From assembly GCA_036362985.1 (NCBI GenBank), contig JAYGXS010000004.1, positions 17,973,388-18,037,387 of the forward strand: 64,000 bases of DNA, in the 5' to 3' direction. The position numbers and the translations under genes were made by a program. A model generated the notes under the pieces. The model ran no database searches, was not told the DNA's origin, and worked only from the letters and a program-made list of their open reading frames with translations. This DNA comes from Ligula intestinalis. Its lineage: Eukaryota > Platyhelminthes > Cestoda > Diphyllobothriidea > Diphyllobothriidae. Positions 1-11,300 of this stretch are shown in pieces (within the stretch, counting starts at the first letter, position 1; each line of letters starts with the position of its first letter).

Positions 1-3000
1 CAAAAAGCACACTGAGATATCTGGGGACTCCGCGCTGAACAAAATTCCAAGCGGGAAAGCTATGGAAGATTGCCAACACAAGTATGTGTGCAGTGAACCA
101 GTCACAATGTTGGAGATCTGCGCTAGGTTATATTCCCAGTTACCTTGATTGTGGCAAACCATTGCGGTCAAAACACGGAAAATGGGAATGAACGACGGTT
201 TTTCTACTTCCAATAAGTCAACGCTTCTTGGAAGTACCAGGACAAAACAGCACTCAGGAGTTGGAGTATCTCGAATTTAATCGCTAGCTAGGTTGCAGTT
301 TAATGCCAGATAACCTGCTCAATGAGCCTGAATTGAAACAGTCTTTAGGGCATTGTCGTTTTATTACGTCTGAAAAACCCTCAAAGAAGCCTGATTAATG
401 TGCATTCGCCGATATGCGTTGACGTGATATTAAAAGTTGCTGGTTATTACGCACGCGCCCATCCCTAGTTGCTCAAATGTTCGCTTGCCACTGGAACGCA
501 GAAGGATTAGACAAAATAGTGAAGCATATACGGCGCAAGCCTAGTTTATTACAACGCGCTCACCATAAATTTACTACAGCTCAACTATTGCAAAATTAAA
601 CAGCATTGGTGGCGTCATTTGCAGTCATCAGTCTATCGTGTATGGAGTACTAGGAACAAAAATGCAGCCTGTTTTTTCTGACTGTATTTGAGTCCGTAAC
701 TTAGAATTTTGGGTAAGGTTAACATGGAATAAATTTTCAGTTCAATGGAAGCGATAAAGGAATGAAAGTGTTCTATTTGGCACAAGTGTCGTGTCTCCTC
801 TTAGCTCGCACGTCAAGCGGTGTCTAGTGCATTTACTAACGTGCTGCTCTATCAAGACTAACAAAGGCGTATGCTTGCCAAACTAGTCTTGGTCATAAAG
901 AAAAGGCGCGTTGCACAGTTACTTGGAACAGGACTGGGTATTTTCAAAAAAAATCAAACGATTTATGGAAGACCAGTGACCAGACTTTATATTACTCTCA
1001 AAACACCAGTCGGTCACTTCGCATAAGGGCAACTTTGGCTGACTGTGGGGCCTAATAGTATTTGACACTTAGCTGTCTTTCAAGTCACGGTGATAAGCAA
1101 AGCGTGCTATTCCCATGCTTTTCTCAGGAATACATCAGAGGAACAAAATGGAGAGGGAGCCAGTGATTCTACTTCCTCTCAGGTGAACGATGCTGAAAGC
1201 CGTTAGGTGGTTTATGAGGTTGGGCATCACCATGTGTATTTTAAGTGCTCCTGAGGCAAGCAGTGACCATGTGATATAGTTGACGTTGTCCGAAAGTAGG
1301 TTTCGGTGGAGGCGCCTGAAGCCTAATAGGCACGTCCGGGGTGTCTGTATGTTTCTCAATGATTCCGGTTCTTTTTCTAGCATTTCAATTTTGTTATCTG
1401 AATCCTTATTTTTCTGTGTCTTCCACGTTAAAACCCTCACCACTACTATTTCAGTAGATGGTCAGTTTGAATAAATAGTTTACCGGTATTCGGTCATCAC
1501 ATATATTATATGAATACGGTTTACTTTCCTCAACCTTCCCAGTTTGCCCTCACCAACTATATCCACGCAAATACATTTAGCTACTCTGACTTGCTTACAG
1601 ATCTGCTGCATCTGGCATCGAGTAAAGCCGTCCGCGTTCATAGCCAATAAGGCACTTTCTGCAGGCTATAGTCACCTTAGCGACTTTTCTCCGAGGCTGC
1701 CATAACTTGCTAGAAGCGAGCACAAACTTATGCACCAAGCTGTCTAAGTTTCAACAAAAGTGGCGCCTATTAGGGTTCAGTTACCCAAAAATTAATGCGT
1801 TTAAGTTACCTTCCCACTCACACAACTGTGTGCGTCTATGAAGATTTTTACGGGCTTCCCATACCTTTAATTTTAGACAAAACTATTCAACTGGGAATTT
1901 TGGGATATTTATATCACGCGTATCATAAACAGAGAGTACACTCACGAAGCGCTTTTCTGCCTCACTGGGCGTCATCAGGTGGTGGTAGTTCAACTCCACT
2001 GTAGCAGCGGAAAAGGCCGCCACACTCGAGTTTCCAACTCGCGTCTCTCAAGCCATTAATGATGCGGTCATTACTGATGCGCAAGCAAAATAGATACATT
2101 ACTGACTGAATGCATAGCATAACACATTTTTCATAGGCAAACAGTTCTTTGATTATTTTTTGCACTAGAATCGATGTTCGAAAAAATATAGCGTAGCCTC
2201 TCAGAACTTTACGAGAAAACGAAACAAAGTGTATTATGACTGGTGCTAGACAACTTTGTTATCTGCATGCACGCTGGCAATCCTCTAGAGTAAAAACTTT
2301 ACATTTTTCATTGAGACATTTGCCACTGCCGGTTAGATGTGAGCCGATAGATGAAAAATTCGGGTACCTGCATACTTTCCAGATGCTATATAAACCGGCA
2401 AATTTCGATGTCACTTACCGCGATGAATCATTAGACTCAATGAGATGAGTTGGTAGAACTTGACCTTCTTAGCTCAATTCTGACTTTTCTGGTTACTAAG
2501 TAAATGAAAGTGGCGTTCAGAGTGCTGAAAACTGAATACAAAGGTGAGAGACATTTGCCGTGTTGCGAAACCCAGGAAAAGGGATCATGGCCATATAGTA
2601 ATTTATGCGGTGAAAATCGGTATTTCTTCGCAGAAATAAACTTATTAGGCATGCGTATAAATCAAAACGTGGTATACATCACTAGCAGTAGCTATCGACA
2701 CTGATTTTAAAGTTGTCAAATGAAAGCAAAGCTGTACAGAGAAAAAATCTGCAGTGTTTTCAGAAGTTTTATGTCGTTTTATTCTACTAACGGCAGCACG
2801 TTGGTTCGTTTTCGAAGAATGTAAATAAAACAGAAAATGTCATATTTCATGTTTAAATGAACTTAGAGAGTGTATTCTATTAACAGCGCTCTGTACAATA
2901 TAGCTTTCCCTGTTCCCGAGATGATGTAGGCCACATTTTTTAATAACTATATTTTATGGCTCCATTAACACACAAAATATAGCATACGTAGACGACAAAA

Positions 3001-4569
3001 TTAGAAACTTGAATAAGGTTGCAATAAGTTAGCGTTTTGTTTCTTTCGAATTTATTTTACACAAAATAAATTGAATGTACTTTAAAATTAAATTCTTAAC
3101 CTTCATCTTGAGTTGCAAAACAAAGTTGATTTACAGTGTTAAGCTTCAAAAGTTTGATAAGATAACGCCATAAATTAATGTTTTATGCAAATGATGATTT
3201 CGTTTAGGAATTTTAGCACAACCGAAATATGTGTCTGAAGGTTTAAGTATCCCGTAATTCCCAATCAGTTTAACTAGAATGGGTTTTAAGTCAAGTAAGC
3301 ATTCTAGTTTTAAGGAACCAATAAAATTATCTTTGCACTTTTCACTAGACTAGTCTAGTCCATTAGTCTTTATAAACGTACAGTCTCCCATTAGATTCTA
3401 GCTTAGTTAAATCCTTTGTCGCTATTTTAGCGAACTGGTGGTCTTTCTTCTTAGTATTCACGAGATGATACTTTGTGAGAGGGTATATTTTTTCTCTCAG
3501 GCAATCTATTAAACATTTAAATTTGAGGTTTTCGGCAGCCATATCCGTTGAACACTTGGCAAGACTCGGAACACAACTTGAAAACACTACTCAAGTGGCA
3601 TGCTACTCTATAAATTTCAATGCTTTTACTGTGGCATTCATATGACAGTTTGCTTGGCTGAAAATGAGCAAACGGCATGCCATTATAGGAGTTTATACAT
3701 ATTGTGCATGGTACGTACGCAGCACTTTGACAGACAATGGCCGTTATTTTTCTCGGGACACATGTGTTTATATTGAAGTTTCCAACATAAAATCGCGCCT
3801 GATTTTCACGTAGGGAGCCTAGCATGATGCATATGCAAGCAGTACACTTCTTGAAATAAATGACGATTTATGTGTCCCTGTTGTGTTTTTAATCTACGTT
3901 ACCCGCGAAGATACTCTTTGCGTTGCTGTTAATCACGAAAACATGGCTACAAACAGCCATTTAAATAGCTTCTAAGCTAACGGAGTAATTGATCAAATAA
4001 CTGACACTTCGTTTTGCCTAATCACATGACTGCAAATTCCGTGGCGTGAGAGCAGATCATTTGCATACATTTCTTTCTTTAATTAGACAGATAGAGGTCT
4101 TAGTCCACTTAATCTGGCTGTAAGACTTACTGTTATTATTATAGGGTTAATGCAATTTTTAGGTGCCTTTTTGATGAATATAATTCTGAACGCAAATACA
4201 TGGCGGTCGGTGCCGTGAAAATTTCCTCTTCCATAGACGTTTGATACTCCGTGCAATTTGTCTACCTTGCTCGTGTTAATCATTAAAAATATAGTAGTTA
4301 ACCGCTTGGCATCGCTTTACCAAAAATGCTTCGAAATTGTACTGTCGAAACCCAAAAAATTGTTAAAAGACAGATATCAGTATCAGTATATTGAGGGTAT
4401 GTAGGAAAAATTCATTTGAGTGCCCTTTTTGTACATATGTGCAGTGGTAGCAAAAAAATTGTTGCTTAGACTGTTGGCGAGTCCAGTTGTCCTGTGTCTT
4501 AGACCACATATCCTTAATTACGAAACTGTCAATAGTGGAAAAAAGGCGAGTTCCAGGAAGCAGTTCAGA
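1..4569. other. No recognisable gene
   Basis: All six frames are broken by stops and the longest open frames are about 100 codons with no familiar motif. There is a short palindromic patch of repeated CTAG near 3345-3360. I see no tRNA, rRNA or clear exon with paired splice sites. Probably intergenic or intronic DNA. Confidence 0.6.
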
Positions 4570-4840
4570 AACAGAAAAAGCGACTACTGGAACAAGTGTT
4601 TTATTGTCTTGACGTTTTGGATTTCCGAGGGAATCCTTAATCATAAACGATGATAACATAGTCATAATCATGCTCATATGGGGTGGAGACATGCACATGT
4701 ATGGATGCATGTCTTCACCCCATCTGAGCATGATTATGAATATGTCATCATTGCCTACGATTAAGGATTCCCTAGAGGATCCGAAACGTCAGGCAAATAA
4801 AACTCTTGTTCCAGTGATCGTATTTTCTTCTTACGAAACT
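4570..4840. repeat. Palindromic pair of PLE-type ends
   Basis: Two copies of one sequence face each other around a centre near 4700. The inner arms (about 4663-4695 and 4705-4738) can pair into a long hairpin. Further out both arms carry ACGTC followed by AGGC or AAGAC (4785-4794 on +, about 4607-4616 on -), then an A-rich tail and GTTCCAG. The right arm keeps a 6-bp stem (TTGCCT with AGGCAA) and a second stem (GGATTC with GGATCC) around GAAACGTC. This is the layout of the PLE-end hammerhead, but the CTGATGA core strand is replaced by ACGATTA. Related ends lie at 36.7, 37.0 and 37.4 kb. I call it a decayed inverted pair of PLE terminal repeats. Confidence 0.6.
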
Positions 4841-5454
4841 GTATTGGTTTTATATTAGGTCACTATTGTTCATTAACAAATTCAACAGATATCCAAACGA
4901 TATTAATTTTTTCTATTTTTTCTTAATCTATATATTTAAGTCTTACTGTTTTTCGCTGTTCGTCCTTCTTTCGCATAATCAGCAACAGAAAATGTCAATT
5001 TTTATGTATGGGTCATTTGCTTATGTATACAAATACGAAGTTGGTCATTGAAACCTATCAAAAGATCAAACCTAGATTTGCAGGCATAATCGGCGTATCC
5101 TTTGCTGTTTAAGTATTAGTTAATATTAACCAACGTATGCTCACAACTTAAGACTCAATTGTTTCTATCAGACAAGTGGTTAGCCACCTTACCTAGGTCA
5201 GTTATAGAAAGCATCTTATGTTTTTGCAAAAAACTTTGTATGACGTGCATGTCGAATTTGAAATTAACCTGCCTTTACAAATCAAGCCATAGCTTTTTAA
5301 AAAGACGTTGCGCTAGCATGGAAAAAATAAGTGCTTCTAAGTTACTAAAGCAGTTCTTTGACTCCATTGTCGTTTTGATGAAGGTATTACCTCAGAAATT
5401 ACCAGCGTATGTCAAACAGCATTTCTGATCCCCATTCTAATTTACCTTTTCTAG
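4841..5454. other. AT-rich spacer before candidate exon
   Basis: A+T-rich sequence with short frames and no recognisable protein motif. It ends in a pyrimidine-rich stretch followed by CTAG at 5451-5454, the proposed 3' splice site of the next exon. Confidence 0.5.
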
Positions 5455-5699
5455 TTGAACTTGTTTCAACTATGCCCGAGAAATCGGACGCTGAACACAT
5501 CAACGCTGGCCCGCACTCCAGCCGAAGGTCTTTCAAGAAGACCATGAAGGGCACCTTCCGACTGTTTAAACAGGAGTCTTTCAAATCCAACAATGTAAAA
5601 CTGCGAATACCATCCTTCAGGGTGTGGCCGCGCGGAGCAAAAGAACTTTCCTCTGAGGTTAAAGGGCCTTCGGACTCCGCTAAACTTTTGGAAGAAATC
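5455..5699 (+). CDS. Candidate internal exon, unknown protein
   Basis: An 81-codon open frame sits between a good acceptor (pyrimidine-rich tract ending TTTTCTAG at 5447-5454) and a strong donor (GTACGT at 5700). The first two exon bases complete a codon, and the exon ends in phase 0. The product is basic and serine-rich in the middle (SSRRSFKKTMKG, then FRLFKQESF and RIPSFRVWP), with an acidic start and end. Codon use is richer in G+C than the AT-rich flanks, as expected for a real exon. I do not recognise the family. An alternative is a first exon starting at the ATG at 5472. The rest of the gene is not visible here. Confidence 0.5.
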
Positions 5700-7198
5700 G
5701 TACGTTTTTAATTAATCATCCATCCTCATACAACGTCTTTGAGCTGTATATTGTTTTTGATGTCTCATTCTGCTTTTTCATGCAGTAGTCGGACAAGCTG
5801 ATCAAACGACTAAATGTGCATTTTGAGACTTTACAAATACAGGTGTTGCACTGTACAGCCAAATTCCTTTGTTGCCCTCAGAATATTTTCGATAAAGTCA
5901 TATGAAATAAGCAAACGTGTTTAAACTGCACAACCGAGGTTTTGCAATTTTTAACAACCCAAAAAATGCCAGCACAAGAACAATTGCATCAATTAATTAT
6001 TTGTGAACACACAGTGATTTTACTCCTCATGTCAAAACCTGAACGATTACGACACTGAGTTTCTTCCCTCGTCTGCCTAGTTTTGCAAAACAAATAGTTT
6101 ATATCCCTTACCCTATTTTACGCAATCGATCATGGATAGCCAGTTTCTTAATATAACCTATATCAGTTTGTCGGAATGGATGCAGAGAGCCAGGCGCTTG
6201 GTTTATGGTAACAGAACGCATTTGTTTTTTGCTAGTCATTCAAACTTTTATGCATACATAGACAGGCGGGTTTTGACTAAACGTAAGAAGTCTTGCTGCA
6301 ACAAAGCCCTCTTTTTGTACACAATCCGTGTTAAACCAAGTGTTTACTGTTACTTAGTAAAATACACTTTTTACACTTACCATACAGCTAAACGCCGAAT
6401 AAATAGGCGGAACGCCTGCATCATATATCCTGATTCGTAAAAAGGATCGACTTTACATTTTTGGATTCTTAAACTAACATTGACAAGCATTGTGCTACCT
6501 CGTTTTGCTAGTGACCGTCTGGTAAATACAAAACGTCTATGCTTTTGTTCTATTCACAACTTTTAAAAAGGGTCTCCTTTGTATTTATTCGCAAAAATGC
6601 TTAACTAATTCGGTCACTTTCAATGCTTGATGCTCTTCGATGTCCTCTTTGATTTTTGATCTTTTGAATCCGGGATAACAGGACTCACATTTGCTCGGGA
6701 AACTAGAAAGTAGCAACACTCAACGTATAGTCATAATTAAAGGGATGAAAAGGCCAAACGAGATCTAATATTGCTGTTTCCTTTTTTAGCAGGAAACAAT
6801 TTCATTTCCTCCTATGTACTTGGTCGGCTTTAGTGAATACGCATTCATTAGCGTATGATAAACTGCCGACGCAACCTAATGTCGAAGGGAGATGTTGCAA
6901 CTTCATAAGTTATTCATTGAAATACGTTGAATAAATTACCCTCTTCCCCACGGCCGAACCCAATTACGCGGACTTTCATTAGTACGGCATACTTTGAGTT
7001 CAAACGTTGTCTCTTTGATCTGGTTTAGGAAATGCGCCTTTAAGCTATGCTCGCAATACTTACAGAAGGGGTAATATTTTGTTCGCTCCTCGGTTTTAAA
7101 AATTTAGCTGACTTTCTGCTTCACTTCATTCGAGTTTATTTCTTATCCAACGTGGAAAAGATTTCATCTATACATCGCCCAAAATATGCATGTAATAA
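5700..7198. other. No recognisable gene
   Basis: Downstream flank of the 5.5 kb exon, starting with its donor site. Short frames only, with T-rich tracts. Nothing recognisable as a second exon. Confidence 0.55.
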
Positions 7199-7583
7199 TG
7201 ATGTATTCGTATTTTTTTACGTAGACGTGTTTGTCGCAGTGAAGGAAGAGGACATTCAATTAGTAATTCCATAAATTTTAAATTATAATGCAGGCAGGCT
7301 GGCAATCAAAATGCTGTTTTTCTCCTAAACCCCAGTTTAAAACATTCACGACCGTTACGTTAAACTAACACGTGGCTTCATGATCTGACTTGCATCTTCA
7401 GTGAATATTTGCGGATAAAGATGTTCTGCTTTACAATTTTATTGTGTCTCAGTTAAATTGCAAGTATTTTATAACCATCAGAAGCCAGTCATTTACGTAT
7501 GAGGAATTCTTATTTTGTGCGTAATAGTGTGTGTCGCTGAGTCGCAGTGAAGGAAGGGCACATTCTAATACTAATTCCATATC
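7199..7583. repeat. Direct repeat pair, 308-bp spacing
   Basis: A stretch of about 40 bases at 7233-7272 (GTCGCAGTGAAGGAAG...TAATTCCAT) recurs at 7541-7581 with a few changes. Weaker similarity extends about 40 bases upstream of both copies. This pair sits just before the retrozyme-like element and may be an older duplication of flanking or element sequence. Confidence 0.6.
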
Positions 7584-7607
7584 TGATCATGTCTCTGATG
7601 ACGTAGG

Positions 7608-7646
7608 CGTGGACCGAAATACATTTAAAATTTCGGTCTACGCCTA
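7608..7646. repeat. Hairpin at the edge of the 335-bp repeat
   Basis: GGCGTGGACCGAAAT and its near-perfect complement ATTTCGGTCTACGCC are separated by nine A/T-rich bases. The right arm is the start of the 335-bp repeat unit, so the hairpin marks its left boundary. Confidence 0.65.
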
Positions 7647-8027
7647 TAGACCTTAGATATACTCATGTATACTGCGAACAGAAATTAATTTCTCAGGGGA
7701 TTGAAAAGCTGAATTTTCAAAGCCGCTATATCAAATGGAAAGCAGACACGGAAAGCTTGGGACCAACTGATGAGTCGGACCCTTCGCAGCTGTGTCAAGC
7801 AACGGCAGAATGCCGACGAAACACGTGTCTGGGCCATGTGAATAGTACCCAGGCTGTCAGTATGGTAGGTTACAAAATCAATAGATACTACTAAAGTCTG
7901 TCTTTTGGCAGCAAGTGCAAATTTCGCAGTGGCTGACGGATTTCAGCCCAAATAATCATTAAAATTTTCGGTCTACACCTACAGAGCTTTGATATACTGA
8001 AGTATACCTCGAACAGAAATGAATTTC
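7631..8027 (+). mobile_element. Retrozyme-like tandem repeat, 335-bp period
   Basis: The segment beginning TTTCGGTCTAC at 7631 is repeated at 7966, a period of 335 bases. About 60 bases of the second copy are preserved, so roughly 1.2 units remain. The full unit carries one hammerhead ribozyme core (7756-7838). Sequence on both sides of that core resembles the 353-bp tandem unit at 27 kb, including a shared GTATGGTA downstream of the cleavage site. Animal retrozymes are known as short tandem repeats of a few hundred bases with one hammerhead per unit. They yield unit-length circular RNAs and are moved by the reverse transcriptase of other elements. Membership is an inference from layout. No protein is encoded. 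Confidence 0.65.
7756..7838 (+). ncRNA. Hammerhead ribozyme, type I-like, core intact
   Basis: CTGATGA (7767-7773) is followed by GTCGG (7774-7778), a loop of 34 bases, the exact complement CCGAC (7813-7817), then GAAA (7818-7821). Stem III is the self-complementary ACACGTGT (7821-7828). The predicted cleavage follows C17 at 7829. Stem I would pair GGACCA (7760-7765) with TGGGCC (7830-7835) around one mismatch and an unpaired A. All invariant core bases of the hammerhead are present. The palindromic stem III suggests action as a dimer or on a multimeric transcript. The weak point is the imperfect stem I. Confidence 0.75.
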
Positions 8028-8130
8028 GGTCTTTGAGTCTTATTTGAATCTTTGAATCTTATTCCGTTGAGTCTTATTCAGTCCCTTCCGCGTCCTGATA
8101 TATCATTAAAAATTATTTCAAGTTTTTCGC

Positions 8131-8300
8131 CTGGGCATGACTGACCGATTATGACAAATGAGCCAGAAACGGCCATTCCAGTCTCCCAGTTCTTTGTCGG
8201 CAAGGCTATCTGCCTAAACTACTAGTTACTATGTGGCAGCTGGCAGGGCTGGAGAGTTAAATCCCGAAGCACAGCAGGACGAGTCAGTTTCATTGGCGAT
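8131..8300 (+). mobile_element. SINE remnant with degenerate hammerhead
   Basis: The block GACTGA ... GAGCCAGAAACGGCCATT CCAGTC (8139-8183) matches the body of the SINE copies at 14.5, 27.6, 31.8 and 38.3 kb. The hammerhead layout is visible: stem I strands GACTGA and CCAGTC, GAAA at 8166-8169, and a near-palindromic stem III. The core strand reads CCGATTA instead of CTGATGA, so this copy is probably inactive. The tail (GGCAGGGCTGGAGAG, then ACAGCAGGACGAGTCAG) resembles the tail of the 14.5 kb copy. Confidence 0.6.
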
Positions 8301-11300
8301 CAGTGAAAGTTCTTCGACAAAGTTATTATTTTCTAGAGGCCTGGTTGAAATTGGCGGTTATATGGGTGGATCAAGGTGGTTTTTGAATGGTATTTGCCTT
8401 TCCTACTACTTAATGTCTCCGCTTAACTCTCTTTTTGACTTAGGATTGTTTACCATGTGGACACCTGCATTTTACAGCAATCAACGATGTTTTAATCAGC
8501 GATTTTTTCAACAGAGGGTCTTACGCTATGGTTTTTCTGCCTTGGTGTATTACTGCGAGGACAGTCTTGAAGTTTATTTAAGCAAAAAGCATCCAATAGT
8601 GAGCCCTTGAGTTCTGTTAGCTGCTCCTCTATGTTATTCATCGCGCACGAATGCCATTGGCTGTGCATTAACTCTGCTTCTTGATTGAGTATACTCTATT
8701 ATTAGTTCTCCAAAAGTGACTGTCGCAGTATTTTTTTGGTTACGACGTTATCCCAGTATTTTCTACTTATCCTCAGCCGATATGTAGTCAACTTCAAACT
8801 GTGCTCGACTACTTCCAAAATTCAAATAAGGGAGCATGCTACATTGTTTAATTCTCGCACGATCTTTCTATCATCTGAATTTCTCAAAGATGTTAAACGA
8901 ACCCATTTTATCTGCTGTCCTAGAAGTTCTAATCTTTTGTCCGTCAAATTAACAAATCCGTCTTCTATTATAACAGAAGCGAATTTTCTCTGTTGGCTAA
9001 ATTATTCAACGCCAAACGATAACAGTTTAAGCTCGTCCTACTAAGCTGGAATATCCTTATTGGTTATCCAACAACAACACTTTTGAACGAGTAGCCACAC
9101 CGGCAGCATGGGTACTAGCCTATAGCAAATACAAGTGTTTTGTTGATTTTCTGCCGTAAGATGACAAAGTTGCGAACGGTTTGCCTATGTAGCAAGCTCA
9201 ACTGATTTACTCGAAGGTTTGACGATTTTTCAAAAACTGAAACCAACACTTCTTCCTACACCTCCTGCTATGGACCCTCTGACCTTCATCCTGGGAGCCT
9301 TTTTGACATTTCTAAGGGTACCTTGTATTTTGGGTATTTGCTGCTCTTTTCCGGTAACTTCTCATCCTCTTTACTAGCCGTGCTGTCCGTAGGAAAAGAG
9401 AAGAGTCTTTATTGTACGACTTTAAAGCTAAAAACTGATAGCCAAAATATCCTCAAACTATCACCACCATCCGCGTTACGTTTGCTTTTATTTTCATTTC
9501 GCTGCTGAATCTACCCTAAGCCTCAACCTACTCACTTAAGGAGCTAACTCCCCTCGAAGTTTCAAGGCTAAGATTTAAAGTTTGAAGACCGTTTGCTGCT
9601 GCCATTCCGATATCTTTAGCAAAACTGCAATATATGGCTTGTCCGCATTAATTGCTTTTAATTACACTTTCTAATCTTCGTGAAAAATGTGATGGATGAT
9701 CAAAAGAACGTTTATGGAAGATTATTTGGAGAACGTAGAAGGAGCAAACATTAAGTCAAGGAGATCGACTAATTCTGACTTCTAGCACCGCCAATATCTT
9801 GAAACTTCGATAAGCAGAAATTTTTTTATATTTAATGTTCACGATATAGAGAACTTGGAAGCAGGTTTCATTTATCAATCTTGGTTGCACCAAGAAATAC
9901 TAATCATTTGCGCAAGTCGAAGAACTTCGCAGCTGGTGACATAAAGACAGACAGTAAGTAGCCCGGAAGTGTAAGTGAAAGTTGTCTTTCCTTGCTTTTA
10001 TCGGCCCCATTTCCCCGGACAGCATACTAAGTTTCTAAAGGAATCAGCCAAATAAAAAAAAATTGTTGATTATTTTGCGCTTTTTAGCACATGCAGGCTT
10101 ATACCGTCAGAGCCAGTAACAGCAACAGAAAAAATATACCTGTAGAAAGTAACAGCCTATCAACCATCAATGATGCAAGTCTGAAGGTGACTGTGTAGGA
10201 CTCTGTATGCCCGCGCCAGATCAATACACCACTTAAGTTCCCACACAAAGCCCAGGCTTCAATCACTTCTCGATGGGGGCTACTTCAGGCCTGGGGGGAT
10301 AATATTGAGAGCTGCGATATTCGTAGGTGTGGCAAACCACATGCAATATTTCGTCGCCGTGTCACACAACGAGTTTACGTTAATGGATGCGCGATCTGAG
10401 CATGCGTTCAGTTTGACCCATGTAGTCGAAACGACAGTTTAGGCCTAGACTACGGTACACTACTCAAGATTGTTTTTTCGGTTTTAGTTGGTCTGGCATT
10501 TTACTTACCATGCTGCCCATGGTAACTCTGGATCAGTGTTAAATTTCACTACCTAGTCCCAAAACAATGGTTTCCGCTAAAGTAAAAGGCTCCTAACGAA
10601 AAAAGTTTTTATGGGTACTTAACAGTGTGCTCAACCTGGCACAACTAGCAAGCCAAATAACTGCACTCCTTCCTCTTTTTCGCGGTTGTCACCTCAACAA
10701 TGACAAAGGCTGATCTTTCACTCACGACAGAAAGTCTTTCTTAAGGCGCCAACCCGTAACCATGGTACGGGCGTGGGGATGGGTTTTGGGTAAAGAGATT
10801 TGTTCCGAATAATGAAACTGGACCTCCTTGTTCGCTTGTCGAGTTTTTTTCTATTGTTAGCGTTTACCGCAATTCAGTTAGTGAGTTTTCATCAGGATTT
10901 TCAAGTTTTAGATGAGCTCGTCTAGTTCAGATAGATAATGTTTAGTAAGTTTGTGGTCCTGCTTTTCCAGCTCGTCTCAGAACGAAAGCGAAGAATTCCT
11001 GAGTCCGGTGAGCTTGCCAAATATCCGAAATGCTACGCATGTCGGAGATATATCGGTTTTCGTCTATTTATGCACGCAAAAAAAGTAACAGGACTGTGCC
11101 ATAGCCGAAATTCGTGAGAGGGAATACGTGTGCGTGCTTTCGACAGGTGAATACAGAATCGACGGGTGCTTTTTTCACATGGATAGCAACGCAACATAAG
11201 CACTAGTTGAAAACTGCTAGCAGAAAACTGAATTTGGAACAAGCCAGGCAATATGGCCATCAATTATCCAAACGTAGCACTTTGAAGCTGGAGTGCAGTG

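Noticed and set aside
7588..7625. CTGATGA at 7595-7601 followed by GAAA as another hammerhead
   Set aside because: The interval between them gives no stable stem II and no stem III or cleavage triplet follows. It lies at the edge of the 335-bp repeat and is probably chance.
8233..8610. 125-codon frame as a gene
   Set aside because: Its first part is SINE tail and the remainder has no recognisable composition or motif.
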